NCBI RefSeq assembly: GCF_040546595.1
Contig: NZ_JBEPOB010000001.1
Coordinates: 4,944,848-5,008,847 of the forward strand
DNA from: Bosea sp. OAE506
Lineage (GTDB): Bacteria > Pseudomonadota > Alphaproteobacteria > Rhizobiales > Beijerinckiaceae
Reading direction: 5' to 3'
Length of the DNA: 64,000 bases
A model generated the notes under the pieces. It was not told where the DNA came from, searched no databases, and worked only from the letters and a program-made list of their open reading frames with translations. Within the stretch, counting starts at the first letter, position 1. Every line of letters begins with the position of its first letter. Below are positions 10,253-17,919 of this stretch, piece after piece. The translations under genes were made by a program, and so were the position numbers.

Positions 10253-11713
10253 TCAGGCTGCCGCCACGCGCCCGCAGAAATCCGCCACCTCGGTCCGGAT
10301 TTCCCGCGTATGGGTCGCGAGGGCCTCGGCGGAGTCCTGGACCTGTCGCGCCGCGTGATGGGCGCTCTCGGTCATCGCCTCGAAGCTTCCGACGATGTCG
10401 GCGCTGCGCCTCGCGCCCTCGAAGGACATCCTGACCTGATGCGCGATCTCGCCGGTCGCCTGCCCCTGCTGCTGCACGGACACCGAGATCGCCTCCGCCA
10501 CGCGCTCGACGTCGCCGATGGCCGTCACAATGTCGCGGATCGCCTTGAGCGAGCGCTGCGAGGCGTCCTGCATCGCGCCGATCTGCGCCGAGACCTCATC
10601 GGTGGCCTTGGCGGTCTGGGCCGAGAGGGTCTTCACCTCGCCGGCAACCACGGCAAAGCCACGCCCCATTTCGCCGGCCCGCGCCGCCTCGATCGTCGCG
10701 TTCAGCGCGAGAAGGCTGGTCTGCGCCGCGATGCTGCGGATCAGCTCGACCACCGCCCCGACATTCTCGCTGTTGCGGGCCAGCACCTCGATCTCGCTGC
10801 TCGCCCTGCGGGCCAGTTCGGCGGCCGTCGCCGTGCCATGCGCGGCATGGGCCACGCTGCGGCCGATCTCGCCGATCGACATGGCAAGCTCGTCGCTGGC
10901 GGCGGAAAGGTGATCGATGCTGAGCAGCGTTTCAGAGGTCGCGTCGGACACCACGACCGTGTGGCTGCGGGCCTCATCCGAGGTCGTGGTGAGCGCCACG
11001 GCCTCTCCCTGCATCACGCCCGCGGCGCCGTCGAGCACCGCCATTTCCTCCTCCATCCGCGCTCGGAAGACCGCGACGGTCTGGCGCAGCAGCTCGGAGC
11101 GTCGCGCGATCTCCTCGCCCAGCTGCTTCTCCCGCTCCGCCGCCAGCCGCTCGCGCTCGGCATTGTCGCGGGCCTTGGCGAGGCTGTCCTCGTTCATCGC
11201 GAACATGCGCTCCATCATCACCGCGACCATGGTGAGGAAGGAGGTTTCGATGACGACGATGGCGGCATGCAGCAACACCCGCATCAGGCTGCCGCCCTGG
11301 TAGAAGACGGCCGCGGGAAGCAGATATTGCAGGATCAGATGATGGACGGCCGTCAGCGCCGCCCCGAGCACGATCGGGCGCCAGTCGCAGAAGCCCGCCA
11401 GCAGCGCCAGCACGGCGAAATAGTACATGTGCATGTCGGGCTGCCAGGGATGCCCGGCCAGGCTCGCCACCATGAGCGAGACCTGCGCGATCAGCACGAT
11501 CGCGAGCGCGAGTTGCGTGACGATGGCGGCGCCGCGGCCGGCATAGAGCAGCAGCGCCGCCGCGGCCATGGCGAAGGCCAGTGCGGTCGGCAGCCAGGCC
11601 GAGCGCCCGAGCATGAGCTCAATCAGCAGCAGCAGCGGCACATGCAGGAAGGCAAGCCCGAGCAGCACGCAGGCCACGCGACGGCGAACAAAATCGAGCG
11701 TCCAGCTCATCAC
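10253..11713 (-). CDS. methyl-accepting chemotaxis protein with multi-helix membrane N-terminus
   Basis: Chemoreceptor of 486 residues. Residues 10-168 contain about six hydrophobic helices with only short loops, so there is no large periplasmic ligand domain and sensing is probably within or near the membrane. A coiled-coil linker (about 172-215) follows. The cytoplasmic signalling domain contains the highly conserved hairpin tip region IAAQTSLLALNATIEAARAGE. No HAMP domain is evident. The C-terminus (TEVADFCGRVAAA) lacks the xWxxF tether seen on the receptors at 43-48 kb. The gene overlaps the end of the upstream small membrane protein by 4 nt and converges on deoB with a 3-nt gap. Confidence 0.9.
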   Translation of the reverse strand: MMSWTLDFVRRRVACVLLGLAFLHVPLLLLIELMLGRSAWLPTALAFAMAAAALLLYAGRGAAIVTQLALAIVLIAQVSLMVASLAGHPWQPDMHMYYFAVLALLAGFCDWRPIVLGAALTAVHHLILQYLLPAAVFYQGGSLMRVLLHAAIVVIETSFLTMVAVMMERMFAMNEDSLAKARDNAERERLAAEREKQLGEEIARRSELLRQTVAVFRARMEEEMAVLDGAAGVMQGEAVALTTTSDEARSHTVVVSDATSETLLSIDHLSAASDELAMSIGEIGRSVAHAAHGTATAAELARRASSEIEVLARNSENVGAVVELIRSIAAQTSLLALNATIEAARAGEMGRGFAVVAGEVKTLSAQTAKATDEVSAQIGAMQDASQRSLKAIRDIVTAIGDVERVAEAISVSVQQQGQATGEIAHQVRMSFEGARRSADIVGSFEAMTESAHHAARQVQDSAEALATHTREIRTEVADFCGRVAAA

Positions 11714-12075
11714 GCGGACCGATCGTCGGCGGGAGCGTCGAGACAGCCGGCCAGACCGGCCAGCGCTACCAGCAGCAGCGCGCCGCGTGGGCGGCTCACG
11801 GTGCCCTCGTCCGGCGGAGCGACGACGACGACATAGGGCGCGCGGCCCGGCCGCAGGACGCGATGCCCGGCCGCCAGAGAGTGCGCGAGCGCGTCCTGAC
11901 CCGTTGTCCAGGGCGGAAAGAGGATCGCGACCGGTGTTCGCGTGTCGGGCGCCGCCTGCGGGAGCGCCGCTATGATCGCCAGTGGGCTAGCGAGGGCGAC
12001 GAGCATCAATGCGATACGGTCGCGGCCGGACAGAGCGCGCGACAGACGGGGGCGCGATAACGCAGTCGAATGCAT
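11710..12075 (-). CDS. hypothetical small membrane protein upstream of the chemoreceptor
   Basis: Unrecognised 121-residue protein. One hydrophobic helix at about residues 20-42 (DRIALMLVALASPLAIIAAL), a central extracytoplasmic-looking segment with FPPWTTGQDALAHSLAAGH and PYVVVVAPPDEG, and a second hydrophobic stretch at about 97-113. Its stop overlaps the chemoreceptor start (ATGA arrangement), so the two are translationally coupled and may act together. No catalytic motif is visible. The overlap and absence of rare features support a real gene, but no function can be assigned. Confidence 0.6.
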   Translation of the reverse strand: MHSTALSRPRLSRALSGRDRIALMLVALASPLAIIAALPQAAPDTRTPVAILFPPWTTGQDALAHSLAAGHRVLRPGRAPYVVVVAPPDEGTVSRPRGALLLVALAGLAGCLDAPADDRSA

Positions 12076-12200
12076 GAAGAACCCGAACGCTGGACGACTG
12101 TCCGCAGGCCCCCCCAGCAGACCCCGATATCAGCGCAGATTCAGGTTAAGGGATCGCTTACGCCAGGGGGCTCGCCGCGGGGCGCCGACCCATCCGGGAC

Positions 12201-12647
12201 TCAGCGCGCGAGACGGTCCTTGATGCGGCGCATCAGCCCGTCGCGAACCTCGCGATAGGCGTTCATCACCTGGTCCCGTGAGCCCTGGACGGCGGTCGGA
12301 TCGACCGTGGGCCAGTACTCGACCTCGGCGGCAACGGTGCGGGTCAGATCGAGGGCGCGGTGATGCGCCTCGGGCGAGAGCGAGACGATGAGGTCGAAGT
12401 TGAGACCCTCCCACTCCTCCAGTTCCTCGATCGATTTCGGCTTGTGCTTGTGGGCGTCGATGCCGATCTCGTCGAGGGCGGCGAGAGCAAAGGCATCGAC
12501 CTCGCCCCGGCGCGCGCCGGCTGACTGGACATAGACCGATTTGCCGAAGAAATGCTTGGCCATCGCCTCCGCCATCGGTGAGCGAACTGCGTTGTGCGCG
12601 CACATGAAGAGCACGCTCTGAACCTTTCGCGATGCGGGGGGCTCCAA
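12201..12647 (-). CDS. low-molecular-weight phosphatase family protein (arsenate reductase-like)
   Basis: A 148-residue protein of the low-molecular-weight tyrosine phosphatase / arsenate reductase fold. The P-loop CAHNAVRS holds the CX5R signature (C16, R22), and a general-acid Asp is likely in YWPTVDPTAV. The start is a TTG five nt after the UPF0262 stop; no better start was found upstream of the P-loop. It ends the operon murA - DUF2948 - hisD - UPF0262 - phosphatase, a gene order I know from Hyphomicrobiales, where infA and maf often follow. Here they do not. Whether it acts on protein phosphotyrosine or arsenate cannot be decided. Confidence 0.88.
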   Translation of the reverse strand: MEPPASRKVQSVLFMCAHNAVRSPMAEAMAKHFFGKSVYVQSAGARRGEVDAFALAALDEIGIDAHKHKPKSIEELEEWEGLNFDLIVSLSPEAHHRALDLTRTVAAEVEYWPTVDPTAVQGSRDQVMNAYREVRDGLMRRIKDRLAR

Positions 12648-12650
12648 GCC

Positions 12651-13160
12651 TCAGCCCTTCCAGTGCAGCGCGTAGATCAGGGTGAAGAGCCTCCTCGCGG
12701 TGTCGAAGTCGATCTCGACCTTGCCCGCGAGGCGCTCGACGAGGATGCCGGCGGCTTCGTCGTGCAGGCCGCGCCGGCCCATGTCGATGGCCTCGATCTG
12801 CGAGGGTGTGGCAGTACGGATGGCGGCGTAATAGCTCTCGCAGACCATCGCATAATCCTTGACGATGCTGCGAAAGGGCGTGAGCGAGAGATGATGCGTG
12901 ATCACGGGCGCGCCATCCGCCTCCCGGATCTCGAAGACGAGCCTGCGCTCGACCATGGCGAGATGGGCGAGATAGGGCCCGCCCTCATGGCCGGGGAGAA
13001 CGAAGCGGTTGCGCTCGATCAGGTCGTAGATCGCGACGGCCCGCTCATGCTCCTGATCGGCCGAGCCGCCCCCCAGCGACGAAGGATCCAGCGTCACGCC
13101 GACGAGGCACTGCTTCGCGGGTGTCTCGGCCTGGGGCATCGGTCCCTCCGGTTCCGCCAT
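12651..13160 (-). CDS. UPF0262 family protein
   Basis: Conserved alphaproteobacterial protein of unknown function, 169 residues. Recognisable segments are [37 protein letters not shown] and the C-terminal [17 protein letters not shown]. There is no signal peptide, membrane helix or known catalytic motif, so it is probably cytoplasmic. It lies between hisD (27 nt downstream of the hisD stop) and the phosphatase gene (3 nt gap), its usual position in this order. Confidence 0.88.
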   Translation of the reverse strand: MAEPEGPMPQAETPAKQCLVGVTLDPSSLGGGSADQEHERAVAIYDLIERNRFVLPGHEGGPYLAHLAMVERRLVFEIREADGAPVITHHLSLTPFRSIVKDYAMVCESYYAAIRTATPSQIEAIDMGRRGLHDEAAGILVERLAGKVEIDFDTARRLFTLIYALHWKG

Positions 13161-13187
13161 GGCGGTCTGCCGCTCCGAGGCGCGCGC

Positions 13188-14480
13188 TCAGAGATTCAGC
13201 CTGATCGTCACGGAACGTCCATGCGCGTGCAAGCCCTCCGCCTCCGCGAGCGCGGTGGCCGCCGGCGCGAGCGCGCGCAGGGAATCGGGGCCGCATTTCA
13301 GCAGCGATGTCCGCTTCATGAAGTCGAGCACGCCGAGCCCAGAGGAGAAGCGGGCGGAGCGGGCTGTTGGCAGCACATGGTTGGGTCCGCCGACATAGTC
13401 GCCGATGGCCTCGGGTGTATGGCCGCCGAGGAAGATGGCGCCGGCGTTGCGGATCAGCCCGGACAGGCGCTCCGGCTCTGCCGTCATGATCTCGAGATGC
13501 TCGGGAGCCATCCGGTCGATCAGCGGCACGGCCGCCTCCAGATCGGCGACGAGCAGGATCGCACCGAAATCCGCCCAGCTCCTGCCCGCGATGGCCGCCC
13601 GCGGCAGCGTGCGCAGCTGCGCCTCCACGGCCTGCTCGACCTGCTCCGCCAGGGCCGCATCGTCCGTCATCAGGATCGACTGGGCCGAGACGTCGTGTTC
13701 GGCCTGGGCCAGGAGATCGGCCGCGATCCAGTCCGGATTGGCGGTGCCGTCGGCGACGATCAGCACCTCGGACGGGCCGGCGATCATGTCGATGCCGACC
13801 TGGCCGAAGACCCGGCGCTTGGCGGCGGCGACATAGGCGTTGCCGGGACCGACGATCTTGGAGACCGGCGCGATGGTCGCCGTGCCATAGGCCAGGGCCG
13901 CCACAGCCTGCGCTCCGCCGATGCGGTAGATCTCGTCGACGCCGGCCAGGCGCGCCGCGGCGAGAACGAGGGGGTTCGTCTCGCCCCGCGGCGTCGGCGC
14001 CACCATCACCACCCGGTCCACGCCCGCCACCTTGGCCGGCACGGCGTTCATCAGCACGGATGAGGGATAGCTCGCGGTGCCGCCGGGCACATAGAGGCCG
14101 ACAGCCTCGACGGCGCTCCAGCGCCAGCCGCTTTCAACGCCCGCCGCATCGGTGAACCAGGCATCCTCTGGCTTCTGGCGAGCGTGATAGGCCTCGATGC
14201 GGTCGCGCGCGGTTTCGAGGGCCTGGATCTGCGCCGGCGAACAGGCCGCGACGGCGGCGTCGATCTCGGCGGCCGGCACGCGCAACGTCCCAGCCGTCAG
14301 TGCCAGATCGTCGAAGCGATGGGTGTAGTCGATCACCGCCGCATCGCCGCGTTCGCGGACCTCGGCAATGATGTCGGCCACGACGCGATCGACCTCTTCG
14401 GAGACCTCGCGTTTGGCCGACAGCAGGTCCCGGAACGCGCTTTCGAAATCGGCGGTGCTGTCGTCGAGCCTGATCGGCAT
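13188..14480 (-). CDS. hisD: histidinol dehydrogenase
   Basis: Catalyses the last two oxidations of histidine synthesis, histidinol to histidine, with zinc and NAD. The 430-residue protein is full length, starts MPIRLDDSTADFESAF and contains the family segments VGLYVPGGTASYPSSVLMNAVPA, IGGAQAVAALAYGT, KIVGPGNAYVAAAKR and AEHDVSAQSI. The zinc/substrate His-rich region follows near MAPEHLEIMT. It is the middle gene of the murA operon and is probably expressed from a promoter upstream of murA rather than as part of a his operon. Confidence 0.96.
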   Translation of the reverse strand: MPIRLDDSTADFESAFRDLLSAKREVSEEVDRVVADIIAEVRERGDAAVIDYTHRFDDLALTAGTLRVPAAEIDAAVAACSPAQIQALETARDRIEAYHARQKPEDAWFTDAAGVESGWRWSAVEAVGLYVPGGTASYPSSVLMNAVPAKVAGVDRVVMVAPTPRGETNPLVLAAARLAGVDEIYRIGGAQAVAALAYGTATIAPVSKIVGPGNAYVAAAKRRVFGQVGIDMIAGPSEVLIVADGTANPDWIAADLLAQAEHDVSAQSILMTDDAALAEQVEQAVEAQLRTLPRAAIAGRSWADFGAILLVADLEAAVPLIDRMAPEHLEIMTAEPERLSGLIRNAGAIFLGGHTPEAIGDYVGGPNHVLPTARSARFSSGLGVLDFMKRTSLLKCGPDSLRALAPAATALAEAEGLHAHGRSVTIRLNL

Positions 14481-14540
14481 CGCTGTCCCCGGAGGTGCTG
14501 GTCGGATGGGTGGTTCGCGGGCGGGATGAAAGGCGGCGGA

Positions 14541-14987
14541 TCAGGGGCCGTCAGGATGCTCGGGCTTGGCCAGGGCTTCCCAGACCGGGCCGAGATCCTT
14601 CATCTGCGCCTCGACGCATTCCACGGTGAGGCGGATCGCGGCGCCGTCCGAAAAATGCAGCGTGACATCGCCCTCCGGACCTTCGCTGCCGCTGAAGGCA
14701 ATGGCCAGCAGGCTCAGCACGCGGTCGGGGAGCTGCTTGTCGATGCCGGTGCTGCGCACGGCGAGGACACGGTCGAAATGGATTGCCGTCAGCCGGCGCC
14801 TGTACTGGCCGCGCGGCGCGCCCTCCCAGTCGAAGCGGCGGGCGGCCAGCGCAAAGCGCTTGTCGGCCGGCAGCCAGACGATGTCCGCCACCTTCAGGAC
14901 GGCGTCCTGCAGGTGGGCCGACATCACGGCGAGGTCATCGGCATCGAGCGCGATGAGCTTCAGGGGGTCTGCGGCATCGTCCGACAT
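14541..14987 (-). CDS. DUF2948 family protein
   Basis: A 148-residue cytoplasmic protein of unknown function. The ATG ending at 14987 gives MSDDAADPLKLIALDADDLAV, the common family start. The open frame reaches back 12 codons further, but that part overlaps the murA end and is not conserved. Visible family segments are AHLQDAVLKVADIVWLP, RFALAARRFDWEG and VLSLLAIAF. It lies between murA and hisD as in many Hyphomicrobiales. It has no motif that suggests an enzymatic role. Confidence 0.85.
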   Translation of the reverse strand: MSDDAADPLKLIALDADDLAVMSAHLQDAVLKVADIVWLPADKRFALAARRFDWEGAPRGQYRRRLTAIHFDRVLAVRSTGIDKQLPDRVLSLLAIAFSGSEGPEGDVTLHFSDGAAIRLTVECVEAQMKDLGPVWEALAKPEHPDGP

Positions 14988-15019
14988 GGCGTGTGTTCTG
15001 GCGGTGCCGCTCGCGCGCG

Positions 15020-16309
15020 TCAACCGCTCAGGCGCTCGACCTGCGCCCCGCAGCGCGTCAGCTTCGCTTCCAGCGCCTCGAAGCCGCGGTCGAGATGGTA
15101 GACGCGGTTGATGGTGGTCTCGCCCTCGGCAGCCAGGCCGGCGATGACGAGCGAGACCGAGGCACGCAGATCAGTTGCCATCACGGGGGCGCCGGTCAGC
15201 TTCGCCACGCCTTCGACATGGGCCGCGTCGCCCTCGAGCCGGATCTTCGCGCCGAGGCGCGCCAGTTCCTGCACATGCATGAAGCGGTTCTCGAAGATCG
15301 TCTCGCGGATGCGCGACGTGCCCTTCGCCCGGGTCATCAGCGCCATGAACTGGGCCTGGAGATCGGTCGGGAAGCCGGGGAAGGGATCGGTCGCGATATC
15401 GACCGCTTCCAGCGGCTGGCCATTGCGGCGGACGCGGATGCCCTCATTGGTCGAGGAGATGTCGACGCCCGCCTGGACCAGCACGTCCAATGCAGACTGC
15501 AGCAATTCGGGCCGGGCGCCCTCGAGCAGGACGTCGCCCCCCGTCATGGCAACCGCCATCGCATAGGTGCCGGCCTCGATCCGGTCCGGCAGGACGGCGT
15601 GATGGGCACCGCCGAGGCGCGCGACGCCCGTGACCACGATCCGGCTGGTGCCGGCGCCCTCGATCTTCGCCCCCATCTTCGACAGGCAGGCGGCGAGGTC
15701 GGCGATCTCAGGCTCGCGGGCGGCGTTCTCGATCACCGTCGTTCCCTGGGCGAGGACCGCGGCCATGAGCGCGGTATGGGTGCCGCCGACCGTCACCTTC
15801 GGGAAAACGATCTCGGCGCCCCGCAGGCCGCGCGGGGCGCGGGCGATGGCATAGCCGTTCTCGATCTCGATCTCGGCACCCAGCCGCTCCAGCGCCATCA
15901 GCAGCAGATCGACCGGGCGCGTGCCGATGGCGCAGCCGCCGGGCAGGGACACCTTCGCCTCGCCCATGCGGGCCAGGATCGGCGCGATGACCCAGAAGCT
16001 CGCGCGCATCGTCGAGACGAGTTCGTAGGGCGCGCAGGTGTCGACGATCTGCCTTGCGGTCAGCGCGATGGTCTGGCCCGTCTCAGCCGACTGACCGATA
16101 CGCTTGCCCGCGATCGAGCGATCGACGCCGTGATTGGAGAGGATGCGCGACAGCGCGCTGACGTCGGAGAGGCGCGGCACATTGGCGAGCGTCAGCGTCT
16201 CGTCGGTGAGCAGGCTCGCGATCATCAGCGGCAGGGCGGCGTTCTTGGCGCCGGAGATCGGAATGGCGCCGTCGAGGCGCTGACCGCCGGTGATGCGGAT
16301 CTTGTCCAT
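15020..16309 (-). CDS. murA: UDP-N-acetylglucosamine 1-carboxyvinyltransferase
   Basis: First committed step of peptidoglycan synthesis, transfer of enolpyruvate from PEP to UDP-GlcNAc in the cytoplasm. The 429-residue protein begins [22 protein letters not shown] with the KN pair of the active site ([10 protein letters not shown]). It carries the loop [14 protein letters not shown] with the catalytic Cys at residue 126; a Cys here is the fosfomycin-sensitive form. Length and motifs are normal. It leads the minus-strand operon together with the small basic protein gene upstream, 49 nt away. Confidence 0.97.
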   Translation of the reverse strand: MDKIRITGGQRLDGAIPISGAKNAALPLMIASLLTDETLTLANVPRLSDVSALSRILSNHGVDRSIAGKRIGQSAETGQTIALTARQIVDTCAPYELVSTMRASFWVIAPILARMGEAKVSLPGGCAIGTRPVDLLLMALERLGAEIEIENGYAIARAPRGLRGAEIVFPKVTVGGTHTALMAAVLAQGTTVIENAAREPEIADLAACLSKMGAKIEGAGTSRIVVTGVARLGGAHHAVLPDRIEAGTYAMAVAMTGGDVLLEGARPELLQSALDVLVQAGVDISSTNEGIRVRRNGQPLEAVDIATDPFPGFPTDLQAQFMALMTRAKGTSRIRETIFENRFMHVQELARLGAKIRLEGDAAHVEGVAKLTGAPVMATDLRASVSLVIAGLAAEGETTINRVYHLDRGFEALEAKLTRCGAQVERLSG

Positions 16310-16358
16310 CGTCAGGTCCTGTGAGCCCCGGCAGGCGCCGGAGGCGAGGAATTCGGTA

Positions 16359-16526
16359 TCAGGACCGGTCTGGATCGGCCTGGGTTTGCGGCGCTTCGTC
16401 GGCCTCTACGGCCGCCCCTTCCGCTCGACGGGCTCGGGCCTGGGCCTTGCGGCGCTTCAGGTTCTCCCGAAGGGCGGCGGCAAGGCGCGCCCGCTTCTCG
16501 TCTTCTGCGGATGTCTGGCGGTTCAC
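16359..16526 (-). CDS. small basic protein upstream of murA
   Basis: A 55-residue protein from a GTG ending at 16526, with the very basic core [20 protein letters not shown] followed by an acidic Ala-rich tail. Short proteins of this sort with an [13 protein letters not shown] core are common directly upstream of murA in Hyphomicrobiales, and I recognise the pattern. Its role is unknown; nucleic-acid or ribosome binding would be a guess from charge. The frame stays open up to 16736, but the extra N-terminal part looks non-coding. Confidence 0.6.
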   Translation of the reverse strand: MNRQTSAEDEKRARLAAALRENLKRRKAQARARRAEGAAVEADEAPQTQADPDRS

Positions 16527-16820
16527 GGCAACGACTCGGCAACCGGGTTCAACGCTCGCATCGCGGCGAAATCGCGGCGCATCGTTAGCCGCATCGCCTT
16601 GTTTCGACAAGCGCCGCGGCGGCGCGGCACGCGGCTTGCCAACGCCAAGACATCGATCCGCAGGCGTGCCATTCCGATACAATTCGAACAGTAGACGCCC
16701 TGACGTTAGGTAATATTGGTTAACAAGATTAACCATCTGCCCGGGTTTTCATTTACAGTTTGTTAACTTCGCGTAGCTTGGCCGCATGGCGCTCCTCGAA
16801 GGCGGTACGGGATCAACAGC
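16527..16820 (-). promoter_or_regulatory. divergent intergenic region with a TTAA-rich palindrome at 16717-16735
   Basis: This 294-bp region lies between the murA-side genes (leftward) and the RpfF-like gene (rightward). It includes the most AT-rich stretch nearby (about 16700-16765). A 7-bp inverted repeat TGGTTAA-N5-TTAACCA occupies 16717-16735, and a separate GTTAAC lies near 16763. The repeat looks like a dimer-binding operator. TTAA pairs recall the CtrA box, but that needs a 7-bp spacer and this has 5. The binding factor is unknown. Confidence 0.45.
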
Positions 16821-17784
16821 ATGTTCCAGTCGATTGCTTCGGTCATGAATGCCACGCCCACAGCTGTTCTCGACAGCTGCGAGGTCATCGATGCGATCCG
16901 TCATCGGGCGGGCTTCCTTCCCGAGACGCAGCTCTCCTACGAACCCGAGATCAAGACGCTCTGGGTCACGATCCGGCCCGAGTTGAAGCCGGTCTTCACG
17001 CTGCAGCTGCTCGACAGCCTGGTGAAAATCCAGAGCGCGATCATGGCGCTGTGGGGCGCTCCGGAACAGTATCACCGCGCGCCGGTGCGGTTCCTGGCGT
17101 TCCGCGGCACGGGTCCGTTCTTCACGCTCGGCGGCGATCTCGACTTCTATCTGTCTGGACTGCCTGGCCAAGAACGACCGTGCGGCCCTGGCCGAATACG
17201 CCCGTCTCTCGGCCGCCGGGGCGGTGATGAATGCGAGCGGGCTGAACGGCCTCGTGGTGACGCTCTCGACGATCCACGCCAAGGCGATCGGTGGCGGAAT
17301 CGACGCGCCGCGCTCCTGCAACGTGATGATCGCGGAGGAGCAGGCGTCGTTCGTCTACCCGGAAATCAAGTTCAACCACTTCCCGATCACCGCCGTCGCG
17401 ATCCTCTCGCGCCGGATGGGGGCGCGCGCCGCCGAGCGCATGCTGATGTCGGGCGAGGAGATGAGCGCGCAGGCCTTCATGGAGGCGGGCGGGCTCGAGG
17501 CCGTGGTGCCGACCGGCACAGGCGAGGCCTGGATCCGCAAATACGCGCAGGATTCGCTGCCGATGCACGCGGCCAAGACGGCGCTGTTCTCTGCCTTCAA
17601 CCGCCGCGCCGGCGACCTGCAGGCCGAACTCGAGCAACTCGGCCAGATCTGGACCGACTGCATGCTGCGGCTGAACCCGAGTGCGATCTCCAAGCTCCAG
17701 CGCATCGCGCAGACGCAGGATCGCATGCTGGCGCGCATGTATCAGCGCCCGGCGACGACGCCGGACCTGCAGCTCGCCTTCTGA
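16821..17784 (+). pseudogene. RpfF-like crotonase (diffusible-signal synthase family), frameshifted by a 4-bp duplication
   Basis: Crotonase-fold protein resembling RpfF, the enoyl-CoA hydratase/thioesterase that makes DSF-type fatty-acid signals. The first frame starts MFQSIASVMN and reaches GGDLDFYL (104-111). Downstream sequence resumes one frame over with DCLAKNDRAALAEYARL and runs to 17784. Dropping one copy of the tandem TCTG TCTG at 17150-17157 gives one 319-residue frame whose spacing matches RpfF. RpfF-like marks are GGDL, YARL, IGGGIDAPRSCNVMIAEE and YPEIKFNHFP. The two RpfF catalytic Glu positions are Asp160 and Glu180 here, 20 residues apart as in Xanthomonas RpfF. The GGDEF-EAL gene follows by 135 nt. 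As written the product is truncated. Confidence 0.75.
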
Positions 17785-17919
17785 CCGCCGGCGCGTCGCG
17801 ATCAATGCTTCGCGGCTGCAACACCAAACATTTACCTCTGAGCCTCTAAAACTTTAAAGCGGGAGATATAGGCGGGCGCCACGAGCAAGGCGCATCAGCG
17901 ACCGGCGGGACGGGATGAG

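Noticed and set aside
16717..16735. CtrA box upstream of the RpfF-like gene
   Set aside because: The two TTAA elements are 5 bp apart, whereas the CtrA consensus needs 7.
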